47,010 bases of DNA from IMG/VR virus record IMGVR_UViG_3300022905_000018, positions 1 to 47,010 of that record; one strand, 5' to 3'. Shown here in pieces: positions 8,063-16,600 of the stretch (its first letter is position 1; each line of letters opens with the position of its first letter). The position numbers and the translations under genes are program-made. A model generated the notes under the pieces. The model made no database searches. It worked only from the letters and a program-made list of their open reading frames with translations, and had not been told where the DNA came from. This DNA is from a virus.

Positions 8063-9289
8063 ATGGCAGAAGTACAAGTAAGACAAGAGGGGGAATTTAA
8101 AATGAAAAAACCCACAAAACCAAAAAATTTAGTGCAAGAGCAAAAAATTACAAAAGTTGAATTAAAAGACTCAGAACCACTAGATAAAGTACAAGAAGAA
8201 GTTACCAAAGTGGTAATCCCTAATGAACAAAAAACAGAAGAAAATGCCGTTCAAGAGTCAAGCACAGAGAAGGTGGATGTATCTAACCAATCCGGAGATG
8301 GCAAAAAAATGGGAGAAGGAAACGCCGAAGAGCAAGTTGCTTCCAAAGAAAGTCAAAAAGAAGAAGTAGAGTCTCCTATAAAATTAGTAGAAGCCGAAAC
8401 GAGTGAAAGCAATGAAACAAAATTTGCTGAACCAGAACAAAAAGAAGTATTAGAAGAAACAAAAGCGCCTGAATTACCAGAAGGAATAGATAAACTTGTT
8501 AAGTTTATGAAAGAAACAGGTGGTACAGTCCAGGATTATGCAAGATTAAATGCGGATTATTCAAACGTTGATAATAATACTTTATTAAAAGAATATTATA
8601 AACAAACAAAACCTCATTTAGATCAAGAAGACATCGATATTTTATTGGATGATTTTTCTTATGATGAAGAAATAGATGAGGATAAGGATATACGCAAAAA
8701 GAAAATTGCGTTTAAAGAAGAGGTTGCAAAAGCCAAAAACTTTTTGGAAGAAACAAAGAGTAAGTATTATGAGGAAATTAAATTAAGACCTGGTATTACT
8801 CAAGAACAACAAAAAGCTATGGATTTTTTCAATCGCTATAATCAAGAAGAACAAAGTAGAAAGTCTATTATAAACAGGTTTGAAAAGGTTACTGATAATT
8901 ATTTTTCCAACAATTTCGAAGGTTTCGATTTTAATGTAGGAACTAAAAAATTTAAGTATTCTGTAAAAGATCCTGTTGCCGTGTCTGACAGCCAGAAAAA
9001 TTTATCAAAGTTCGTTGAGACGTTCTTAAACGATCAAGGTGAATTACAAGACCCTGGAGGTTACCACAAGGCTCTCTATGCCGCTAGGAATACTGACCAA
9101 ATTGTAAATCATTTCTATGAGCAGGGCCGTGCCGATGCTATTAAAGAACAGATTGCTAAAACTAAAAACATTACAACTGAGCCAAGACAAACGGCCGGCG
9201 GTGATGTATTTATTAATGGATTAAAGGTTAGGGCTATTAGTGGAGCTGATTCTAGTAAACTAAAAATAAAAACAAAAAGATTTAACTAA
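8063..9289 (+). CDS. Probable capsid scaffolding / assembly protein
   Basis: The 408-residue acidic protein lies between portal and capsid genes, the classic scaffold position. Residues 1-150 are low-complexity, rich in Glu, Lys, Val, Ser and Gln and probably disordered. Residues about 150-320 are charged and helical (FKEEVAKAKNFLEETKSKYY), and the C-terminal part ends with basic RAISG...KLKIKTKRF. This charged helical design with a basic C-terminal hook is typical of phage scaffolding proteins, which direct capsid assembly and then leave the prohead. Direct sequence homology was not recognised, so the call is contextual. Confidence 0.65.
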   Translation: MAEVQVRQEGEFKMKKPTKPKNLVQEQKITKVELKDSEPLDKVQEEVTKVVIPNEQKTEENAVQESSTEKVDVSNQSGDGKKMGEGNAEEQVASKESQKEEVESPIKLVEAETSESNETKFAEPEQKEVLEETKAPELPEGIDKLVKFMKETGGTVQDYARLNADYSNVDNNTLLKEYYKQTKPHLDQEDIDILLDDFSYDEEIDEDKDIRKKKIAFKEEVAKAKNFLEETKSKYYEEIKLRPGITQEQQKAMDFFNRYNQEEQSRKSIINRFEKVTDNYFSNNFEGFDFNVGTKKFKYSVKDPVAVSDSQKNLSKFVETFLNDQGELQDPGGYHKALYAARNTDQIVNHFYEQGRADAIKEQIAKTKNITTEPRQTAGGDVFINGLKVRAISGADSSKLKIKTKRFN

Positions 9290-9305
9290 TTAAAAAAATT
9301 TAAAA
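9290..9305 (+). promoter_or_regulatory. A-rich Bacteroidota-style leader of the capsid gene
   Basis: The bases before the capsid ATG are TTAAAAAAATTTAAAA, with no Shine-Dalgarno. A-rich leaders like this are known to support strong translation in Bacteroidota, whose ribosomes make little use of SD pairing. Here the leader precedes what should be the most abundant phage protein. Confidence 0.45.
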
Positions 9306-10745
9306 ATGGCAAATGTTTTACCTGCTTTTGGTTCGATTAAACCAAGTCAAAAGCAACAAATACTTAGCGATAACTATCTAAGCTTTACAGATGGCACTAA
9401 TGATTTCGCTCAACAGTATTTACCCGAAATTTACGAGCAAGAAGTAGAAAGATATGGTAACAGAACTCTATCTGGCTTCTTAAGAATGGTTGGTGCAGAA
9501 ATGCCCATGACTTCTGATCAAGTTGTATGGTCTGAGCAAAATAGACTACACGTTGCTTATGATAATGTAACTGTTGCAACTGGAACCACTTTAACATTCG
9601 TATTGGATGCTGCTGCTGGACCTAATTTTGTAGCAAACGTTATTTCTGCAAATGATACTATTGTTCTTATGGATCCTGCTACAGGAAAAGAACTAAAGTG
9701 TTTTGTAGAAACTAGTGTTGATACTTCTCCTACTTTGGCTACTTTAACTGTTAAGCCTTATACTCAGGGAGATCTAGTTGCTACCGGTGGTGGTTCTGAA
9801 ATTGATTTTACAGGATTGACAACTGGTAAGATTTTCGTTTACGGTTCTGAATTTAAGAAAGGAACTGCTGACGGTCGTGAGCGTTCTATCACTCCTTCTT
9901 TTACTCAGTATAACAATTCACCTATCATCATTAAAGATAAATATGCAATTTCTGGATCAGATGCTGCGCAAATCGGATGGGTTGAAGTTGCTACTGAAGA
10001 TGGAACTTCTGGATTTCTATGGTATCTAAAAGCTGAGTCTGAAACAAGACTACGTTTTGAAGACTATCTAGAAATGGCAGTTGTTGAAGGTGAGCTAGTA
10101 AGCGGAACTTCTACGTTGACTGTAAAAGGTACTGAAGGGCTTTTTGCTTCTATTCAATCAAGAGGTAACGTTCTTAATAACTTTAGTGGTGGAGCTACCG
10201 GACTTACTGAATTTGACAGCATTTTGAAAAATTTAGATACTCAAGGGGCTATTGAAGAAAACATGCTTTTTGTTAATAGAGGACTTGCTCTTGATATTGA
10301 CGGAATGCTAGCTGGTGTTTCTGATGGTGCTCAAGGCGGTACTGCTTATGGATTGTTTGAAAACTCTGAAGAAATGGCATTGAATCTTGGATTTAGTGGC
10401 TTCCGCAGAGGATCTTATGATTTCTATAAGACAGACTGGAAATATCTAAATGATGCTTCTACAAGAGGTGCAGTAGCAGTTTCTGGTATTGAAGGAGTTT
10501 TGATTCCTGCAGGTACTTCAACTGTTTATGACCAAATCCTAGGAACTAATATCCGTAGACCTTTCTTGCATGTAAGGTATAGAGCTTCTCAGGCTGATGA
10601 TCGAAGAATGAAATCTTGGATTACTGGTTCTGTTGGAGGTGCTTATACTTCAGCGCTTGATGCTATGGAAGTACACTTCCTATCTGAAAGATGTCTTGTT
10701 ACTCAAGGTGCAAACAATTTCGTATTGTTTACAGCTTCTGCATAG
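9306..10745 (+). CDS. Major capsid protein
   Basis: The 479-residue protein follows the scaffold gene and has the length usual for major capsid proteins of crAss-like podoviruses. Its codon usage and composition look smoother than its neighbours (many GCT, GGA and TCT codons), as expected for a very highly expressed gene. The N-terminal segment contains FAQQYLPEIYEQEVERYGNR and a long helix typical of an HK97-like capsid N-arm. The C-terminal part contains RRPFLHVRYRASQADDRR. It is followed at once by a terminator hairpin and has an A-rich leader. The HK97 fold is expected for this position but not demonstrable here. Confidence 0.75.
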   Translation: MANVLPAFGSIKPSQKQQILSDNYLSFTDGTNDFAQQYLPEIYEQEVERYGNRTLSGFLRMVGAEMPMTSDQVVWSEQNRLHVAYDNVTVATGTTLTFVLDAAAGPNFVANVISANDTIVLMDPATGKELKCFVETSVDTSPTLATLTVKPYTQGDLVATGGGSEIDFTGLTTGKIFVYGSEFKKGTADGRERSITPSFTQYNNSPIIIKDKYAISGSDAAQIGWVEVATEDGTSGFLWYLKAESETRLRFEDYLEMAVVEGELVSGTSTLTVKGTEGLFASIQSRGNVLNNFSGGATGLTEFDSILKNLDTQGAIEENMLFVNRGLALDIDGMLAGVSDGAQGGTAYGLFENSEEMALNLGFSGFRRGSYDFYKTDWKYLNDASTRGAVAVSGIEGVLIPAGTSTVYDQILGTNIRRPFLHVRYRASQADDRRMKSWITGSVGGAYTSALDAMEVHFLSERCLVTQGANNFVLFTASA

Positions 10746-10754
10746 ACTATTATT

Positions 10755-10799
10755 GTAAGGATAAGGGGTATCGTAGTGGTGCCCCTTACTTTACATTTT
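10755..10799 (+). terminator. Hairpin terminator after the capsid gene
   Basis: TAAGGGG (10762-10768) pairs with CCCCTTA (10782-10788) around a 13-base loop. An outer GTAA/TTAC pair (10755-10758 with 10791-10794) extends the stem, and the right side runs into ATTTTT. It lies 10 bases after the capsid stop. It could terminate, or partly terminate, late transcription so that capsid mRNA exceeds tail mRNA. The downstream leader at about 10796-10825 may restart expression. Confidence 0.6.
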
Positions 10800-10825
10800 T
10801 ATTAATTATTTAATTATATTATATC
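10796..10825 (+). promoter_or_regulatory. A/T-only leader after the capsid terminator
   Basis: TTTTTATTAATTATTTAAT followed by TATATTATATC leads directly into ATGGC. It closely matches the leader at 8029-8062. Its position just after the terminator makes it a candidate promoter for the connector and tail genes. Confidence 0.4.
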
Positions 10826-11662
10826 ATGGCTAAAAAAGCTAACCCAGCAGTAGAAAATATTGAGGTTGCGCCTCAAGTAGTAAAAGAAAAAGCTGTTGCT
10901 AAAACACCAGTAAAATCTACAAAACCCGAATGGGAAATTAAAGATAGAACTTATTTGTTAAAAGGTGCACATCAACCTATAACATACACAATTCAATCTA
11001 AACATTCACAAAGATGGCCAATGCTTTGGTTCAATAAAGAAAATGGTGAACAACAGGAGCTTAGATATGCAACTAATCAAAATTCTCCATTTGTAAGCGA
11101 GCAAAAAGGTGAAGTAACACTAGGCCATATAATGTTTAAAAACGGTTCATTATTTGTTCCTAAAGAAAAACAAAATTTACAAAAATTGCTTTCTTTATAT
11201 CACCCTAAAAAAGATGTATTATATTATGAATATGATCAAATTGAAATTGCTGAGGATGATTTAGAAGATTTATTAAGTGAGGTTGATGCGCTAAATGCAG
11301 CAATGAACATGGAGATAGATCAAATGGAAGCAATATTAAGAGTTGAGGTCGGATCTAAGGTAGCAGATCTTACTTCTAAGGAGATCAAAAGGGATTTATT
11401 GCTATTTGCTAAGAAAAACCCTAACTTGTTCTTAAATTTAGCTAATGACGAGAATGTGGAATTAAGAAATTTTGCAATTAAAGCTAGCGAAGCTAATATT
11501 ATTTATTTATCAGCGGACCAAAGAAGCATACATTGGTCTTCAAATGATAAAAGATTAATGATTGTTCCTTTTGATGAAAATCCATTTTCTGCGTTTGCTT
11601 CTTACCTTAAAACTGATGAAGGTGTAGAAGTTTATAAATCAATAGAGAAAAAACTATATTAA
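10826..11662 (+). CDS. Conserved structural-region protein, function unknown
   Basis: The 278-residue protein has a Lys/Ala/Val-rich N-terminal tail (1-35). A probable beta-rich domain follows (RTYLLKGAHQPITYTIQSKH, then MLWFNKENGEQQELRYATNQ), then an acidic helical region (about 135-180) and a compact C-terminal part. I recall proteins with the same 'LKG..P.TY.I.SKH....LWF....G.....RYATNQ.SPF..EQ' pattern directly after the capsid gene in related phages, without known function. Being between capsid and connector genes, it may be a head decoration or head completion protein. Confidence 0.6.
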   Translation: MAKKANPAVENIEVAPQVVKEKAVAKTPVKSTKPEWEIKDRTYLLKGAHQPITYTIQSKHSQRWPMLWFNKENGEQQELRYATNQNSPFVSEQKGEVTLGHIMFKNGSLFVPKEKQNLQKLLSLYHPKKDVLYYEYDQIEIAEDDLEDLLSEVDALNAAMNMEIDQMEAILRVEVGSKVADLTSKEIKRDLLLFAKKNPNLFLNLANDENVELRNFAIKASEANIIYLSADQRSIHWSSNDKRLMIVPFDENPFSAFASYLKTDEGVEVYKSIEKKLY

Positions 11663-11673
11663 CATGTAATATT

Positions 11674-11712
11674 ATAATAGTTAGGTCGTATTAAAAGCGG
11701 CCTAGCTGTTAT
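11674..11712 (+). ncRNA. Sixteen-pair G:U-rich RNA hairpin before the tail connector gene
   Basis: ATAATAGTTAGGTCGT (11674-11689) can pair with GCGGCCTAGCTGTTAT (11697-11712) over all 16 positions around the loop ATTAAAA. Four pairs are G:U wobbles in the + strand RNA; they would be A:C mismatches in the opposite transcript, so the structure is specific to the late mRNA. No U-tract follows (AATTAATAATAAATAAAC), so simple intrinsic termination is less likely than an mRNA processing, stability or translation-control element. Confidence 0.6.
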
Positions 11713-11731
11713 AATTAATAATAAATAAACA

Positions 11732-12463
11732 ATGGCAATAAACGTAAACACTGTATATCAAACAGTTTTATACATATTAAACAAAGAACAAAGAGGCTAT
11801 ATACCTCCCGCCGAGTTTAATAGTTTAGGAACTCAGGTACAGCTTGAAATATTTGAAAAGTATTTTGAAGACTTAAATCAACAATTAAGGGTTCCTCAAA
11901 CTGATGATACATATGCAAGCCGTGTAGAAAATATTGATGAAAAAATATCTATATTTAAAACATTTGGGAATGCAGTTTACGATAATACTTCAACCCCAGG
12001 TCAACAATATTTTACTTTACCAACAACCGATATTTACGGAACTATTGTTTCATTTTACAGACTAGGTGAAGTAATATACAAAGATATTACGGAAGTACAA
12101 AGACTACAAAGAAATGATTTTTATAATATACAAAAATCAAAACTAACAAAAGCCACAGAAGATTTCCCTGTATATTTATATGAAAATAATAAATTATTTA
12201 TTCAGCCAGCAACAATAACAAGTAATATAGTTGTTGATTATGTTAGAAAACCCAATGATGTAGTATGGGGATTTAATGTAGGTACTTTAGGGCAATATAT
12301 ACATAATAATGAAACTTCGGTAAATTTTGAATTACAAGAATCTGAGCAAACAGAAGTTATTTTAAAAATATTACAATACTCTGGTATAATAATAAGAGAC
12401 CCGCAGATAGTTCAAGCTGCTGGCCAACAAATTCAAAAAGAAGAAATAAATCAAAAAAGTTAA
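11732..12463 (+). CDS. Head-tail connector / tail tubular protein A-like
   Basis: The 243-residue protein starts with INVNTVYQTVLYILNKEQRG and continues with segments typical of P22 gp4 / T7 gp11-like connectors: an N-terminal helical part and a beta region (PVYLYENNKLFIQPAT, then IVVDYVRKPNDVVWGF). Proteins of this length in the slot after the capsid form the ring joining portal and tail in podoviruses, including crAss-like phages. It ends with a Gln-rich helix. No overlap with neighbours; the next gene starts 6 bases later. Call by pattern and position. Confidence 0.6.
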   Translation: MAINVNTVYQTVLYILNKEQRGYIPPAEFNSLGTQVQLEIFEKYFEDLNQQLRVPQTDDTYASRVENIDEKISIFKTFGNAVYDNTSTPGQQYFTLPTTDIYGTIVSFYRLGEVIYKDITEVQRLQRNDFYNIQKSKLTKATEDFPVYLYENNKLFIQPATITSNIVVDYVRKPNDVVWGFNVGTLGQYIHNNETSVNFELQESEQTEVILKILQYSGIIIRDPQIVQAAGQQIQKEEINQKS

Positions 12464-12469
12464 TAAGCT

Positions 12470-13687
12470 ATGGCAATACCCAATGGAGGTTTAATAACCG
12501 AAACAAATAGACAATATTACGCTGGGGCACAAAGTTTTATAGCTGATGGTACTCAACTTTCATATACTACTACTTTTGATACTAAGTTAATTTTTGGAGG
12601 ATATGATCCTTCATCTGCTGGTTATGCTCAAAACAATTTTAAAGTATACTCAAGTACTACAGGAGCTGGGAGCAGTTATATTGAATACATAGCCCCATAT
12701 ACTGTTGTTGATAATGTTATAACATTAGAAACACAATTACCCGAAGGCGACTATTTTGTTGTACAATTAAAAAGACAAGATGGTGGTGTTTATGGAAATC
12801 AGGATGCTTATGGCAATACTGTAGAAGATAACTATGGGGGATATGCGTATATTAAAATTTCTGATTTAATAAATAACTTTATAGTTGCTTATGTTGGTGC
12901 TGGGAAACTTATACCTAGTGTTAAAAGAACTGATGTTATCTTCCACGCTAAACGTGCTTTACAGGAATTAAGCTACGATACTTTAAAAAGTATTAAATCT
13001 CAAGAATTAACAATTCCTCCAAATCTTTCAGTTCCTCTTCCACAAGATTATGTAAATTATGTAAAAACCTCTTGGATTGACCAGCAAGGTGTTAAACATA
13101 TAATATATCCAACTACACTTACTTCAAATCCTTACGAAATATTACCACAAGATTATACAGGAGATCCTATACAAGATAATTTTAATGAGAATGTTAGAGC
13201 TACTTCAATAACCGAAGAACGCTGGGACAATGCAAACGATAAATTAATTACTGGTAATTTTAATAATGCAGCCTATGATCAATCTGTTTTTTATAATTAT
13301 CAATTTGCTGATGGCCTTTTAGGACAACGTTATGGGATGAATCCAGAAATATCTCAATTCAACGGATGGTTTACTATAAACGATAGAGAGGGTAGTATGG
13401 CTTTTTCAAGTAATTTAAACGGGGCTCTAATAATATTGGAATATATATCTGACGGAGTTGCATATAATCAAGACATGAGAATACCTAAAATGGCTGAAGA
13501 AGCTGTTTATGCTTATTTAAACCACGCAATACTATCCTCTAAAATTAATACTCCTGAATACATAGTAAATAGATATAAAAAAGAAAAATTTGCTGCTACT
13601 AGAAACGCTAAAATTAGATTGTCTAATATTAAATTAGACGAAATAGCGCAAATAATGAGAAATAAATCTAAATGGATTAAAAGTTAA
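12470..13687 (+). CDS. Tail tube/ring protein, connector partner
   Basis: The 405-residue protein begins with a Tyr/Gly/Thr-rich beta region (about 1-130) that may be a separate decoration-like domain. A helical and mixed region follows, with VGAGKLIPSVKRTDVIFHAKRALQEL split over residues about 145-170, and a C-terminal part with MRIPKMAEEAVYAYLNHAIL. The C-terminal two thirds resemble the second ring protein that follows the gp4-like connector in crAss-like phages, and the AEEAVYAYLNHAIL-type helix recurs in that family. It would form part of the short tail barrel. Confidence 0.55.
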   Translation: MAIPNGGLITETNRQYYAGAQSFIADGTQLSYTTTFDTKLIFGGYDPSSAGYAQNNFKVYSSTTGAGSSYIEYIAPYTVVDNVITLETQLPEGDYFVVQLKRQDGGVYGNQDAYGNTVEDNYGGYAYIKISDLINNFIVAYVGAGKLIPSVKRTDVIFHAKRALQELSYDTLKSIKSQELTIPPNLSVPLPQDYVNYVKTSWIDQQGVKHIIYPTTLTSNPYEILPQDYTGDPIQDNFNENVRATSITEERWDNANDKLITGNFNNAAYDQSVFYNYQFADGLLGQRYGMNPEISQFNGWFTINDREGSMAFSSNLNGALIILEYISDGVAYNQDMRIPKMAEEAVYAYLNHAILSSKINTPEYIVNRYKKEKFAATRNAKIRLSNIKLDEIAQIMRNKSKWIKS

Positions 13688-13691
13688 ATAA

Positions 13692-16600
13692 ATGGCAGAA
13701 GTTAAAAATGCTTTTATAGGGTCTAAAATGAATCAAGACCTTGATGATAGATTAGTACCATCAGGGGAATACAGAGAAGGCTTTAATATACAGGTTAGTA
13801 AATCACAAGGTGCTGATGTAGGCGCTTTAGAAAATGTTTTAGGTAATCAACTTATAAAAGATTTTGAAACTTTAACCGTTTCCGGTATACAGGTTATAGG
13901 GCAGTTTACAAACCCCGCTAAAAATACAATATATTTATTCCTTACTAATAATACTGATAGCGCTTATATTACAAATCCAACTTATAATCCTTCTGCTCAA
14001 AACTTTATATATGAATACAATGTATTAAATGGAGATACCGTTAAATTAGCGGAAGGAGCTTTTTTAAATTTTTCTACTACTAACCCTATTACAGGTGTTA
14101 ATATGCTTGAAAATTTATTATTCTTTACTGATAATAGAAATCAACCACGTAGAATAAATGTTACCAGAAGAAGCGCTAGCGGGGGTGTTTATTACACTAA
14201 TGAAGACTTAGTTTCTGTATCTCAATATAATCCATATCAGCCAATAGAACTTTATAAAGTAAGTTTAGATGAAGCTGCCGCAGGAGCTTACGAAACAACT
14301 ATGTATGATGTAGTAAGTGAATTTTTGCCAGATGGTGTTACTGCTAATCCATATTATAATCCTTCATACGGGGGTGATCCTGATTTTTTAGAAGATAAAT
14401 TTATAAGATTTACTTATAGATTTAAATTTAATGGTGGTGAATATTCTATACTTGCGCCATTTACACAAGCTCTTTTTATACCTCAACAAGATGGGTATTT
14501 TTTAAATGGTGATGAAGAAAGTGCTTATAGAAGTACTATTGTACAATTTATGCAAAATAAAGTAAATCAGATACTTTTACAAATACCTATCCCCGCTAAT
14601 AATGGATCTGAATTTATTTCTAATTTTAATATTAGCGAAATAGATATAATATTTAAAGAATCAGATTCCCAGGCATTATATGTAGTAGATACTATACTTA
14701 AGAGTGAAATAGCGCTTAGCACAAATAGTTATGTTGAATATGATTATCAGGCTAAAAAACCATTTAAAACATTATCTGATAGCACCTTAATAAGAGTATA
14801 TGATAAAGTGCCTGTTAAAGCTTTATCTCAAGAAATAATTGGTAATAGAGTTGTATATGGCAATTATCAAGATAAACACACCCCACCCACTGTATTAAAT
14901 TATGATGTTGGTATCTCTTCAAAATCTAATTTTAATATAGAAAATACTTTCCCCCCTGAGAATACTACTAGTATAATTGAATATCCTAATCATACATTAA
15001 AACAAAATAGAAACTATCAGGTTGGGGTTGTACTTTCTGATAGATATGGAAGATCATCTACTACTATATTATCTTCTACTACTGTTGGATTATCTGAATC
15101 AGATGTATTATATGGAGCATCAACAGTATATAATCCATATAGAATTGGTAATTTAGGGGAAGTCCCAATTTTTTCACCCCCTGTTTCCTCATGGCCAGGA
15201 GATTCTTTAAAAGTAAGATTTGATTCTCCAATACAATCAAATAAAAGCATTGTAACTGGAGCGCCTGGATTATATAATGGTAATCCAAATAGTTCAAATT
15301 ACAATCCTTTAGGTTGGTATTCTTATAAAATAGTTGTTAAGCAACTTGAACAAGAGTATTACAATGTTTACTTAGGTGGGATATTAAATGGTTATCCTGG
15401 AGCACCTGCATCCCCACCAGATCCTCAAAATACTACGTCATTTATAACTCTTATAAACGATAATATAAATAAAGTACCAAGAGATCTTGCAGAGGTTGGG
15501 CCAGATCAAAAGCAATATAGAAGTAGTATACAGCTTTTTGGTAGAGTAACACCAAACAGAAGCACCACTCCTAGCTATAATCAGCAATATTATCCAGGCC
15601 AAATAGATAGTATAACACCAACTACTGCTAGCATAATATTACCATCTTCAAATACAGTTAATACAATTGGGGAAGAAAATAGTATTATTACTACAGGTTC
15701 TTATGTTGATATTTATCAAACTAGCTCTAATCCATATTTAGCTAGAGTAACTCAAGGAAACCCAAATAATCCTATTGGATCATTACCAGTTGCCAGTGGA
15801 TCATATAACTTTTTGTTAGGTGTTTATGAAACTGAGCCTGTTATTTCTAGACTTGACATATTTTGGGAAACCTCTACAACTGGTTTAATATCAGAACTTA
15901 ATGAGGCTATTACAACGGGAACTAATGAAGTAGCGGGGTTACTGGGGTTTGCATGGAATTTGACTGAAGCAGTGCCTTTAAATACTTCTATAGCTGGGAG
16001 ATTTGCTCCCATAGATGAAGCTGGGGAAAATGAAATACCACAAGAACCACTGCAAACAAGTGATTTAGGTGTATCCGTAACTGATATAAATGGCAATACT
16101 ATAAATAAATTTAGTTTACTTAAAATACCAGCCAATGGAGATCCATATAATCCATTAGATCCAGCAACTTATGATACATATGAGCTAATAACTACAGATT
16201 ATTTTTATTATGGCCCTAATGCTTCTATAAACGAAGTGTATTATTTTTCTTTTTATGAAAAAACAGAAGGAAACCTTGTAATTGCTGAGCTAGTAGAAAA
16301 TTTAGGTAATGTAGCACCTACAATAACGAATGGTACTGTAGTAAATTTTGACCCAACTGCTTCTAATCCTGTTTTTACATATACAGCAACAAATGGTTCA
16401 GCAAGCCCTACTTTAAATTCTAATAATTTAACTTGGAGTATATCAGGTAACCCTTCTCAAATGTCTATTGATCCAACCACAGGTGAATTAAATATTTCAG
16501 AAGAATTATTTGGACAATACATAATAACAGTAACTGTTCAAGATGCTGGCGGATTAACTGATACTATTACAAGTAAAGTTGGAATTGGTGAAATACCAAT

